Below, piece after piece: positions 1-8,700 of a DNA stretch of 22,847 bases (position 1 is the stretch's first letter; each line of letters opens with the position of its first letter). A program made the position numbers and the translations under genes. The stretch is from Hypsibius dujardini (Eukaryota > Tardigrada > Eutardigrada > Parachela > Hypsibiidae), in NCBI GenBank assembly GCA_001579985.1, contig LRSR01012150.1, positions 1 through 22,847 of the forward strand, in the 5' to 3' direction. The notes beneath the pieces are model-generated. The model made no database searches, had not been told where the DNA came from, and saw only the letters and a list, made by a program, of their open reading frames with translations.

Positions 1-120
1 GTATGCTGAGCCGGCTATATCATACTATAATGATATAATGACATAATGACGTAAGAATTTGACAAGGTATTCTACTGTTATGACTTGTTGCGCAACTATC
101 CGCTAGGTTTTAAATAGGCC

Positions 121-390
121 CTATTTCATAACTGGCCAAGCCTCGACATGGTCAAGGACCGCAGGAGGGACATCACACTTCAGGAGCACCGTGCCCAGCC
201 AGTGCCGGGATGAGGCCTTCACCTTAACTAGCATTGAGACCAAACCGTCGGGGACTTCCCCCTATCACAGCGGGCAGTACTGCATGCAGTTTTACTGTTT
301 CCCAATTCTCGTATGCATAGAAAACTTCCTGAACGGCTATGCCACCCGCAGTTATCCCCATCAAGTTTACCCCACCAGTCGCACCGTTCT
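121..390 (-). pseudogene. Possible degenerate coding remnant, unrecognised
   Basis: On the minus strand two adjacent frames read as protein-like sequence. One runs from about 385 down to a stop at 224-226 and contains GITAGGIAVQEVFYAYENW. The other runs from about 222 down to a stop at 121-123 and contains HWLGTVLLKCDVPP. A single frameshift would join them. The stretch is more GC-rich than its surroundings. I do not recognise a family, there is no start codon or clear splice site, and it may be an old transposon or gene fragment. Confidence 0.15.
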
Positions 391-486
391 AAGGCAACGT
401 TGTAGTGTTAAGGTGTAGGGGGATCGTAATCAATTCTACAAAATGAAACTTTTTCTCCACGAAGTATAACTGTTTTCTAGTTACGA

Positions 487-609
487 TTATAAGCGGGTCT
501 GCTCTTCCAGTTCAAAAGATTCCATGAGAGTGTGCGCTGTAACTGCCCAGTCAATTTGTGGACTACTGGCCAGTTCTGAGATAAAACTTTCCAAACTCAG
601 TCGCGCCGC
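487..609 (-). CDS. Candidate terminal exon, unrecognised protein
   Basis: A minus-strand open stretch follows a plausible acceptor (ACCACAG before 609) and ends at TAA 487-489. It gives 41 codons beginning AARLSLESFISELASS and ending FELEEQTRL. The residue pattern is amphipathic helical and looks protein-like. No partner exon is visible. The sequence immediately upstream on this strand is the mariner remnant at 662-1650, so it could be the last exon of a gene interrupted by that element, or chance. Confidence 0.2.
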   Translation of the reverse strand, partial: AARLSLESFISELASSPQIDWAVTAHTLMESFELEEQTRL

Positions 610-661
610 CTGTGGTATACTAACATACCTAATACACATTAAATACTTTAAATACCATTTT

Positions 662-1650
662 TCTGTATACAGAGGGTTAACCACTTAATGGTACGCAGTT
701 TTTTTATTAATTCCAGTGTGCACAATTTCAGTTCGATTTTTTTAAAACATGCTCAATTTGAAACCCCTGCCTCTCTATCATGAGTTTAACACGTTTTGGC
801 CACAATTGCAAAGCGTTATTAATTTTAATTTGGTCCAAATTCGACCACACCTTTCACATAACCCGTTTCAAACCTGCCATTGTAGTGGCAGCGTGGTCAA
901 ACAATTTCCACTTAAACAGACCGTTCACACAAAAATCCATGGGAGCCAGGTCAGGGCTATTGCCCATCCAGTGCTCTTTCGGAATGAATTCCGGAATTTC
1001 GAAGCCATTCTACGGTGATTCCGGAAGAGTGCGCTGGAGCACTGTCATGGTGGAAGACGACCTTGTTGATAAGCTCTCCCGGAAATAGTTTCCGAATGTC
1101 GTTCTTGAAAAGTAGCTTCATAACATGTTGGATGTAGTTGATCTTCGCTCCGGGTTTGCCGAAGCGGATCGCGGTTTATCCACGGGAGTAAACACCGGCC
1201 ACAAACATGACGCCCTGAGGGTGAGATTCCTTCCAGAATTTGGTCCAACTTTTCGGACTCCTTTCTTTCCGAAACTCATAATAAATTTTTCAGATCCCGT
1301 TAACGTCCGTCAGATACACCCAGGCCTCATCAATGGTAATATTATTCTTTCACTTCCGGCCGCTGCTGTAGCGCAGGAACCTTAGGCCTCGGTCCAGCCG
1401 TTGTTTAGCCTGCTTGTTCGAGAGGGCATAAACACGGCACTTTTTCCGCACCTTCCCCTCCAAATCCTGGCTAACCACGCGAGCAAAAATTGTAGCAGAC
1501 ACGCCGTACTTCAAGGATAATGCAAAACGGGTCAGCGGATTCGGTCCTCAGAGGTCATTTTCAATGCCGTCCACCAGACCAGAAGTTTGGAGTTTCGGGG
1601 AGCTACGGGGTTTCACCAACGACGGTGCAATAAGGATAATCAAGGGCTCG
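662..1650 (-). mobile_element. Degenerate mariner-like element, 5'-truncated transposase
   Basis: The minus strand encodes a broken Tc1/mariner-type transposase. Recognisable pieces in order are: YALSNKQAKQRLDRGLRFL near 1430-1370, the linker and first catalytic block TIDEAWVYLTDVNG near 1330, the second aspartate block HHDSAPAHS near 1050, the third block NSPDLAPMDF near 960-930, and a C-terminus IERQGFQIEHV near 755. Several in-frame stops and at least one frameshift, between the second and third blocks, rule out function. Spacing between the last two catalytic aspartates is about 37 residues once the shift is allowed for, which resembles DD37D (maT-type) transposases. The 5' end fades out near 1650 without a visible terminal inverted repeat. 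It shares its 3' part with the fragment at 4887-5160. Confidence 0.8.
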
Positions 1651-1659
1651 CTGATCGTA

Positions 1660-1903
1660 TTCTAAGTTAAAGACCTGTTTTGAGCTAGGGTGAATGCCTG
1701 TTTGTGGGAGACATTGTTCTCTAAACTTCTGTGTACTTAGATACTTTCTATACTTGCTAATGAACTTAGCTGCTATTTGATTGTGTACATGTATCTGTAT
1801 TTACTTATACTTATATTTGAACGTGATTACATGTACAGAGCAAACTATTTATAACCTATACTACTTCTATTGTTAGCTTGTACTTCTATTTTATACTTAT
1901 ACA
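1660..1903. other. AT-rich intergenic stretch with no gene seen
   Basis: This segment lies between the mariner remnant and the first fold-back repeat. It has TACTT/TATACTT-rich simple sequence (1790-1900) and no usable reading frame on either strand. Confidence 0.5.
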
Positions 1904-2153
1904 CGATTGACATTTGCAGAATCTTTTTTAGATGCCAGGGGGCGGACTATGAGTTATTTCTGCAACGTCAATCGGAAGCTTAAACTAAAACTAACCCATA
2001 GCTCCGCCCCCTGGCATCCAAAAAAGATTCTGCTGATGTCAATCGAATCCAAATCGAATTTGGAGTGGAAGAGTGTTAAAAATCTTTGAATCGAACGTTT
2101 TCAAAAAACGACGTTTGTGAGGGTTAGAGTGGTAAAAAAAATTAAATTGAATT
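1904..2153. repeat. Fold-back (MITE-like) element, copy A, left arm truncated
   Basis: An inverted repeat with inner arms of about 45 bp. The left arm has GACATTTGCAGAATCTTTTT then AGATGCCAGGGGGCGG. The right arm has CTCCGCCCCCTGGCATCC then AAAAAAGATTCTGCTGATGT. The loop is about 50 bp around 1950-1995. The right arm continues outward for about 115 bp more than the left. Its outer part matches the arms of the longer copy at 8087-8431, so this is a partly truncated second copy. No coding capacity. Confidence 0.75.
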
Positions 2154-2490
2154 TTGCTAGAGCATAAATGAAACAATCAATGGTTGAATTGAATAGGAAA
2201 CCCGCAGAGCCATCGGGGAAATTCCGAATTTTCTCCCGCTCAAATCAGAGCTCGTTTGAAGATGAAATTTTTTTGCTAAAATCTATTAATTTAGTCCATT
2301 ATTTGAAACAAAAAATTCAGACAGATCGGCGTGTCAGCTACCGTTTGCTTCCCCTTGTAAGTTACACTTTTGTGTCTGGAAAATCATTAAACGATTTTGC
2401 AGCGACAGATCATTATAGACAGGTAAAATCCTGAAGGGTATGCCTGTTTGCTTGTCTGTCTGCTAAATTACTAAATTAGTACACTAAGTA
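2154..2490. other. No gene seen
   Basis: AT-rich sequence between the fold-back repeat and the minisatellite. An 88-codon plus-strand open frame at 2168-2434 has no recognisable domain, signal or splice context and I do not call it a gene. Confidence 0.4.
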
Positions 2491-2499
2491 TATATGTAT

Positions 2500-2900
2500 A
2501 GGTATATTTCAGGCAGGGTGCAGACACGCCAACTAATGCTATAAGTATGAGTATAAGTATAAGTATATAAGTATAAGTGTAGGTAAGGCAGGTGGGTGCA
2601 GACTCACTTGCTACTGCTATTAGTATAAGTATAAGGATAAGTATATGAGTATAAGTCAGGCAGGGTGGGTGCAGACACACCTACTACTGCTATAAGTATA
2701 AGTATATAAGCATAAGTATATTTCAGACAGGTTGAGTGCATACACGCCTGCTACTGCTATTAGTATAAGTTTAAGTATAAAAGTAAGTCAGGCAGGGTGG
2801 GTGCAGACACACCTGCTACTGCTATAAGTATAAGTATAAGTATTATTCTGGCTGGGTGGGTACAGACGCACCAACTATAGCTATAAGTATACCGCCATGA
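2500..2900. repeat. Minisatellite, about 6 units of 57-75 bp
   Basis: Each unit combines a GC-richer core (GGCAGGGTGGGTGCAGACAC followed by ACCTGCTACTGCTA) and a run of the hexanucleotide TATAAG/TAAGTA. Cores start near 2514, 2587, 2662, 2728, 2791 and 2848, so the unit shortens along the array as the TAAGTA run contracts. Units differ from each other by several substitutions. A minus-strand open frame over the array (Ile/Leu/Thr/Tyr-rich) is a by-product of the repeat. Confidence 0.85.
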
Positions 2901-2999
2901 TGAGTCTAGGTAGCCCAAGGCATGCATGTGTGACAGAACTGACCGCTAATTTTCTAATACGCGTTGTTCCATAACTGGCCAAGGCTATGGGAATTAAGT

Positions 3000-3125
3000 A
3001 TAGTATAAGCTCTGATATAAGTATCTTATTAATATAATATCTTATATAATATAATAATATAATATAATATCTTATGATATATATTATATATCTTATAATA
3101 TAATATCTTATCTGTTATCAAGTTA
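3000..3125. repeat. AT microsatellite (TAATATAATATCTTAT type)
   Basis: Almost pure A/T with repeated ATATAATATCTTAT and TATAATATAAT motifs, probably slippage-derived. It separates the minisatellite block from the 3.1-3.7 kb spacer. Confidence 0.8.
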
Positions 3126-3716
3126 TTTAGTATAAGCTTTGTTCTGGAATTAAGTTTCAGCAACGTCACGCTCGTTCTAGTGTTTGACGTATTTCACATC
3201 AATGACATGTTTCTGTGGGCGACCGATAAATCACCAATTCCACTGTCAAGCAGAGCTCAAACCTTCCTCACGACACCGGAAACAGAACCGGTTCGATGAA
3301 ATTCAGAGAAGCGAACACGATTTAATGTCTCCCTACGCGTTTCGCGTGAAAGCAAAAGAAAAGAACAACTGCAAAATGTGTTAGACAATATCACTGACTG
3401 AACTGACGAAAATTGCGGTGTTGCCCGAAGTCACAGCTGGTCTAGATGTGTGTCTTTTTCAAGCTAAAGCTTAACCACAAAAGACTTCCGGTTGTAGACC
3501 GATACATAAAAGTTTCCTCCAAGCTGGCTGATTCTTTTTCAATTTTACTAATCATTTTTAGATTTTGCTGACAAACAACAAATTCCTCTGTTGATATTTC
3601 CCTCCTAAAATTGTGTTTAGATTTCATTTTAATTTAGAAAAATCTTGGACACTCTTTTTAAATTTGCAAAAAGATCATTGACATCTGTTTAAAGAAAGTC
3701 TTAGCATTCCGCAAAT
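3126..3716. other. Spacer upstream of the plus-strand genes, no gene recognised
   Basis: Both strands carry 60-66 codon open frames (3184-3384 plus, 3442-3627 minus) without recognisable domains, signal peptides or splice context. It is the expected place for promoter sequence or a first exon of the plus-strand gene at 3717, but I cannot identify either. Confidence 0.35.
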
Positions 3717-4214
3717 ATGGTATTACCTCTGATGGCGCTGTACTACGCAGCGCAGTTCTCCACGAAAAAGGTGGCCCTTCTGGCGAAGAATAAGTTCAGC
3801 GCCTATTTTGACCTCACCTCGAACGAGTTGACCGCCAAGATTGACAAAGCCTTCCTCGTTGCACATGCCCAATTGCGGCAAGACGTCCGGACGGATTTGA
3901 ACTCCGCACTCAGCGAAACCCGGGTCGGAATTCAGACGAACGTGCAGACGATCGTGCTGTAGCAGGCGTTGCGGATAGAGTATCGCTCATTTACGGCGAG
4001 AATCGAGGAGGCCCACGCGTTCTGCGTAAAACGGCGCAAGAACCAATCGTGCCGGCAAGCCGCGGAAGACTTCTTCGCGGCGTACCAGAAGAACGACCCG
4101 TTTGCGGCTGTGCTGCGGTTGCATCGTCCTGTCACCCTGGAGAAGCTGGGCGTGAGGTTTCTGGATGATGTGGTGCGAAGCTGCAGCTACAACGAGTCCG
4201 ATTTCGAGGAATGA
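3717..4214 (+). pseudogene. Unrecognised helical protein with one in-frame TAG
   Basis: A GC-rich frame starts at ATG 3717 and ends at TGA 4212-4214. It would give 165 residues except for a TAG at 3960-3962, with the same frame continuing on both sides. The first part (81 aa) is predicted helical with alternating charges, for example KIDKAFLVAHAQLRQDVRTD. The second part contains YRSFTARIEEAHAFCVKRRK and later FFAAYQKNDPFAAVLRLHR. I know no family for it. Codon use is clearly richer in G/C than flanking DNA, which suggests real coding history. The stop could have arisen from CAG, making this a recent pseudogene, a null allele or a sequencing error. Stop readthrough is possible. No GT-AG pair of reasonable size removes the stop. 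The start is uncertain because the frame may be an internal exon; residues MVLPLMALYYAA are only weakly signal-like. Confidence 0.45.
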
Positions 4215-4699
4215 AGGTTGGAATTGTAAAACTGACATGACTTGCTGCGGTGGAATTGCCTGCGTCCGCCTAATTCCGAAATCACACTGGGGTTTCTGCC
4301 AACTCGGTACCTCCAATCCCAGTGTTACGACAGTACCCTCAAAACTCAGCAAGTGAGCAATCAGCCAGCTGTGGGCGTGCCCGGGTCGGTCCATACCGGA
4401 GACGGACATACTACGATGTCGGGATGGGAGCCTGCGGGAAGGTCAACTCCGACAGCGAGCTGGTGGCTGCCGTCAGTACCGCAGTCTATGGACGTGATGC
4501 CAACCCCAACAACGCCGCGATCTGCGGACAATGCGCTCTGGTGAGGCACGGGAACGGGAAGAGTGTGAAAGTGACCATTGTGGACAAGTGTATGGCCTGT
4601 AAGCTTGATGATATTGATTTGTCCCCGACGGCCTTCGCTCAGCTGGCTGAACACGCTCGAGGCCGAATTCCAGTGTCCTGGAGTATTGTTTCGCGTTAA
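4187..4699 (+). CDS. Expansin-like double-psi beta-barrel (DPBB) protein, 3' part, two exons
   Basis: Exon B, 4402-4699, encodes a complete DPBB fold of about 98 residues, like fungal expansin-like or RlpA/barwin-related proteins. It has TYYDVGMGACGKVNSDSE at the start, then ICGQCALV, then VTIVDKCMACKLDDIDLS, and ends GRIPVSWSIVSR before TAA 4697-4699. Exon A, about 4187-4352, is in another frame. It encodes a cysteine-rich segment with WNCKTDMTCCGG, IACV and WGFCQL, then a Ser/Thr/Pro linker (NPSVTTVPSKLSK). A 49-nt intron 4353-4401 (GTGAGC donor, CGGAG end) restores the frame exactly, joining SKLSK to RTYYDVG. The acceptor lacks a pyrimidine tract, so this junction is inferred. The 5' end is unknown: CTGCAG ending at 4186 is one possible acceptor and no signal peptide exon was found. 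DPBB proteins of this group bind cell-wall polysaccharide or inhibit proteases; the catalytic Asp of endoglucanases is not evident. The gene is convergent with the astacin gene. Confidence 0.75.
4353..4401 (+). other. Inferred 49-nt intron in the expansin-like gene
   Basis: It begins GTGAGC and ends GGAG. Removing it links a cysteine-rich/linker frame to the DPBB frame with a split Lys codon (AA|A). Without splicing the upstream frame stops at 4354-4356 and the DPBB frame has no cysteine-rich module. Confidence 0.5.
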
Positions 4700-4886
4700 C
4701 AAGTTGAAGAGTGTTTGACGTTTGTAGTGCAAGATTCATCCGAGCTGTTTTTTCGCCATGTCCGGGTTGTTTTAAGATTCGCTCGTACAATTTGCTAGTC
4801 CAAATAGCTTTTTACACGACATATTAGCTCATAACTTGTTTGGGTTTTGGCAGTTACTAGGCATTTTAACTTCCATGCTAACTAAG

Positions 4887-5160
4887 GATTTTTGTATGAA
4901 TGCTCTGTTTAAGTAGATATTGTTTGACCACGCTGCCACTACAGTGGCAGGTTTGAAACGGGTTATGCAAAAGGTGTGGTCGAATTTAGACCAAAATAAA
5001 ATTAATAACGCTTTGCGATCCTGGCCGAAACGTGTTAAACTTATGATAGAGAGGCAGGGGCTTCAAATCGAGCATTTTTTGAAAAATTTGAAATGAAATT
5101 GTGCACGCGGGAATTAATTAAAAACTGAACATCAAGTGATTTAACCTCTGTATATGCCGA
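4887..5160 (+). mobile_element. Mariner-like transposase 3' fragment
   Basis: It matches the reverse complement of about 662-940 over the whole stretch, so it is a second, oppositely oriented copy of the same mariner family cut to its 3' end. The frame from about 4923 to TGA 5094-5096 is still open and reads as a transposase C-terminus, including LKRVMQKVWSNLDQNKINNA and IERQGLQIEHFLKN. The catalytic part is missing. Similarity ends near GTATATGCC (about 5155), possibly at the element's end. AATAAA at 4995-5000 inside it could serve as the poly(A) signal of the expansin-like gene. Confidence 0.75.
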
Positions 5161-5359
5161 ATATACATGTATTTGTATTGTGGCGCGCGTTGTGGTAGTT
5201 TCTTCTGCGGAATACCGATAACAAGGACGTTTTCTCTCGGCATTTTTTTGCAAATGAACCGTGCGTCCCTTTTTTTGCCTGTCAGTAAGTTCTGCCCCTA
5301 CGATTACAGCATTACGCCCGTAATCCATTAATCAAGCATTAAATTTCCATAAAAAATTA

Positions 5360-5365
5360 TTTATT
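5360..5365 (-). promoter_or_regulatory. Possible poly(A) signal of the astacin gene
   Basis: AATAAA on the minus strand, about 435 nt past the astacin stop codon. I saw no nearer AATAAA. The assignment is positional only. Confidence 0.3.
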
Positions 5366-5799
5366 ACAAATCAGAATCCAGCTCTACTTCCTCCACGAAA
5401 GACTCGTCGGTAAAAAACTAAAAGAAATCAGTGGAAGAAATTCTTTTTCAAACGCAAGACGAATCAACAATCAAGTTTTGAAGACCGAGCGCGTCAAATC
5501 AACAATCAATTGATTGCAGTCTTGTGCTCCATTATGTGATTCAATCAGACACTGGTGGCAGTTTACGCGCGTTCTGTTCCACCGAACATGTGTTTTCACC
5601 CAGATTATACAGTAATATACAATATTACCATCCAAGCTATTTTCTGCTCTCTCTAACCACTACTGCAAATATGAGTGTCTGGATTACATCAGACCACACC
5701 ATTGCAAGGCAATTCTCCAATTTTGCACGTGACTACTCGTCCATTGTTTGCACCTATGGTGGGTGGGGTTGTAGCAGGCCTGGCCACTTCTGCAGAAGA

Positions 5800-8700
5800 T
5801 TATCCGCCGGACAAGAGCAAATTCCGCCGTCCACACGTTTGTGTCCCGGTATTATAGCACGTCGTTCCGCACGGCAGTTGTCCCCGTTGGCATTCAATAA
5901 ACTTCCCATCTTTACATGTGTGCTTTTTAGGATCGTAACAATGCCCTGGGTCACAGAGAACTTTTCCGGCGGGGCAGGAACGGATCTGACCTAGGGATGG
6001 CAAAACTGAAATTTAGTCAACTTATTAGTTTGCTACTCAATAACGAGAGAGCGGTCGTCAACGTTTGCCATCAATAAAAAAAATTTCAAAAACGTTTTTA
6101 AGAATGATTTTGAACAATTGATCAGCCGGAACTTTAAGAAAAATTGATCAGAGAATTTCGGAAATTCGCTGATCGCATTTGGCTGAGCGGTAAGACAGCC
6201 GGGTGTCAAAAATCGAAAAATGCGAATAGACCAATCACAGGCTTTGGTTTTGACGCGCACTGCTCAACATTTCGCTTGCTCACTGATAAATTTTTTTGAT
6301 AACTTTTTTCAACATTTTTTTATACACTTTATTGATGACCGCACTGTTGGTGATACCAAAAAACAGTTGTTATGATTGTTTTGTTTAGTTTCTGTTAGTG
6401 GGAATTTAAAACTTTCAATTACTAAACTCAAGGAAACAAAAATGAAGAGTATTTAACAAAACTGAAACTAATTTTCGTAGAACTGAAAGTAAAACTAAAT
6501 TTTAGTTTAGTAATCTAAATAAAAACGGATCCTTAATTACTCAAGTGCTCAAAATGTTTAATTTAGTTGGAAAGAAAAAAAAACTTGTTTAAAATAAGTG
6601 GTTACTAAAAATTGTGGTGTAGCTTACAAGGGAATATTTACTTGTGTCAGTCTGAGATCGAGCCCACCTTTTTTTATGGGTTCATACTATCGAACTATGA
6701 TTTTAAAAAATATGACTGGTCCCCCACACTTCCGTTTGAGATGGAGAAAATCGGAGAAGATTCCTATTGCGGCAGCCACTTTAATGCTTTCGCAATAGCG
6801 TTGACTGATTGAATTACGAAAAATATTTTGTTCGTTCATCCATTTAACGGTTCAGGCAAACAAAAGTCGATGCTCAAATCATTTGACAAACGAGTCGGGG
6901 CCACAGAAATGGTAACTGGCATCTTCAAATCTGTTCCAATAACAGTTAAAATAGAGATTATTGATACACCAGCCGCAACGGATAAAACAACAGCGGTATA
7001 CTACAACGACAAGGTTTTGCAAAATCTCGAACAGCCAGTCTGTCAAAATCATCAGACAATCAACCGAATAATTAAATTCCAATTCGCGATTTTGTAGAGT
7101 GGAGAAGATTGCTGATGAAACATTTTCGTAAATGAACAATACTGTAGCGACGCGATTCTAATGCGCAACGCAAACTGCGTCCTCCATACATACATACTAT
7201 TTTCCGCTCTGGCAAATTCTAGCTGATTGTGAGACAATCGATGAGGCAAAGACCAGCGCTTCAAAATTGTACTTCTTCGGTTTTCGGTAAAACAAATTCG
7301 AGCATTTTAAACAGAAACCATAGATTTTTAACGGTGAATACTTGGAATAAAATATTTAGAGCAATTCAGACGGAGTGGTGAGCAAACAGCCCGGGGGCGT
7401 GGCTACAGCAGCGCCTTAAAATCGCGTTGCTGCAGTACGTGTGTTTAATCGATCAATCAACGTTATTCCGAAAGCATTAAAGTGGCTACCGCAATAGGAA
7501 TCTTCTCCGATTTTCTTCATCTCAAACGGAATTGTGGGGGACCAGTCATACTTTTTAAAATCATGGTTCGATAGTATGAATCCATAAAAAAAGTTGGGCC
7601 CGATCTCAGACTGACACAGGTAAATATTCCCTTGTTATTTTAGTTTTGATTATAGTCTAGCTTCGCTAATCTAACCTTCGACGCAGGTTTGAGAAAGGGT
7701 GGTGTAGCAGGCCTTTCCGCAAAGTCGTTGGCCCGATTGACATGACAGGATTTTGCCATCTTTACAGGTATATTTGGCAGGATCGTAGCACGTGTTTTTA
7801 CCGCAGAACACATTACCAGCAGGACAGACGGCAACCTTGTGGTCTGCGGTACATGTCTGGTTAGCAACGTTGTAGCAGACGACACCGCAAGGTAGTTGAC
7901 CCTTTTTACAGAGGATAATTTGCCCGTTGGAGCAGGCGTGGTTCGTGGGGTTATAGCAGGTTCTTTCCCCACACAAGATATTGTCCTCGTTACACTCTGC
8001 AACGGAAATTGGAACAGCACCTAGTATGTCGTACAATGTACAGCGTTATATTAAAGTTACGCGGAGTATTTGCCCTGTGATGCTAATTTCAATTTTTTGA
8101 TTCCAACCACTTTAAAACGTCTTTTTTGGAAAAACGTTTGATTCCGATATTTCTGAGACTATTCCACTCCAAATTCAATTTGGATTCGATTGACATCAGC
8201 AGAATGTTATTTGGATGCCAGAGGGCGGAGCTATGGGCCATTTCTGCAATGTCACTCGGAAGCCTAGATTGAAACTAGCTCATAGCTCCGCCCCCTGACA
8301 TCTAAAAAATATTCTGCGGATGCCAATTCATTCCAAATTGACTTTGAAGTGGGTTGGTGTCAAAATTTCCGAATCAAATGTTTCAAAAAAAAAAGACGTT
8401 TGACAGTGGTTGGGATCAAAAAATTTGAAACTTCGGAAATAATGCTGATAAATCAATCAACCAAACCCAGGCCATGCTACAAAGTGTACGATTTTGAGAA
8501 ATTTTCTGGGTGCAACAAAAAATATGAGGGAGTAAGACTTCTTTCTATTGCTTTGTAAACGTTATTGATTTTGGTATTTTGCTAGGCTTACTTGAAGTGG
8601 ATTGGGTCGGTCCTGTAGTTGAAGTCCTCACGCATCCGTAGAGCTTATTCAACCGCTGGATATCAATGAGCGACATCCCCTTTCTCTGGCCGATTTCGGC

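Noticed and set aside
2471-2680. Ile/Leu/Tyr-rich 69-codon frame
   Set aside because: Translation of the minisatellite; no independent support.
2500-2900. CRISPR array
   Set aside because: The spacing is variable, the units are internally repetitive without unique spacers, and the window is eukaryotic.
3987-4409. 140-codon minus-strand frame opposite the helical reading frame
   Set aside because: It results from the GC-rich plus-strand coding region; no domain, and it overlaps two better supported plus-strand segments.
6828-7264. Transposase gene inside the long-TIR element
   Set aside because: The small frames on both strands show no catalytic motifs or DNA-binding domain.
7640-8020. Second minus-strand frame of 126 codons over exon 8
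   Set aside because: It is a shadow: it lacks the cysteine periodicity and splice phase that the exon 8 frame shows.
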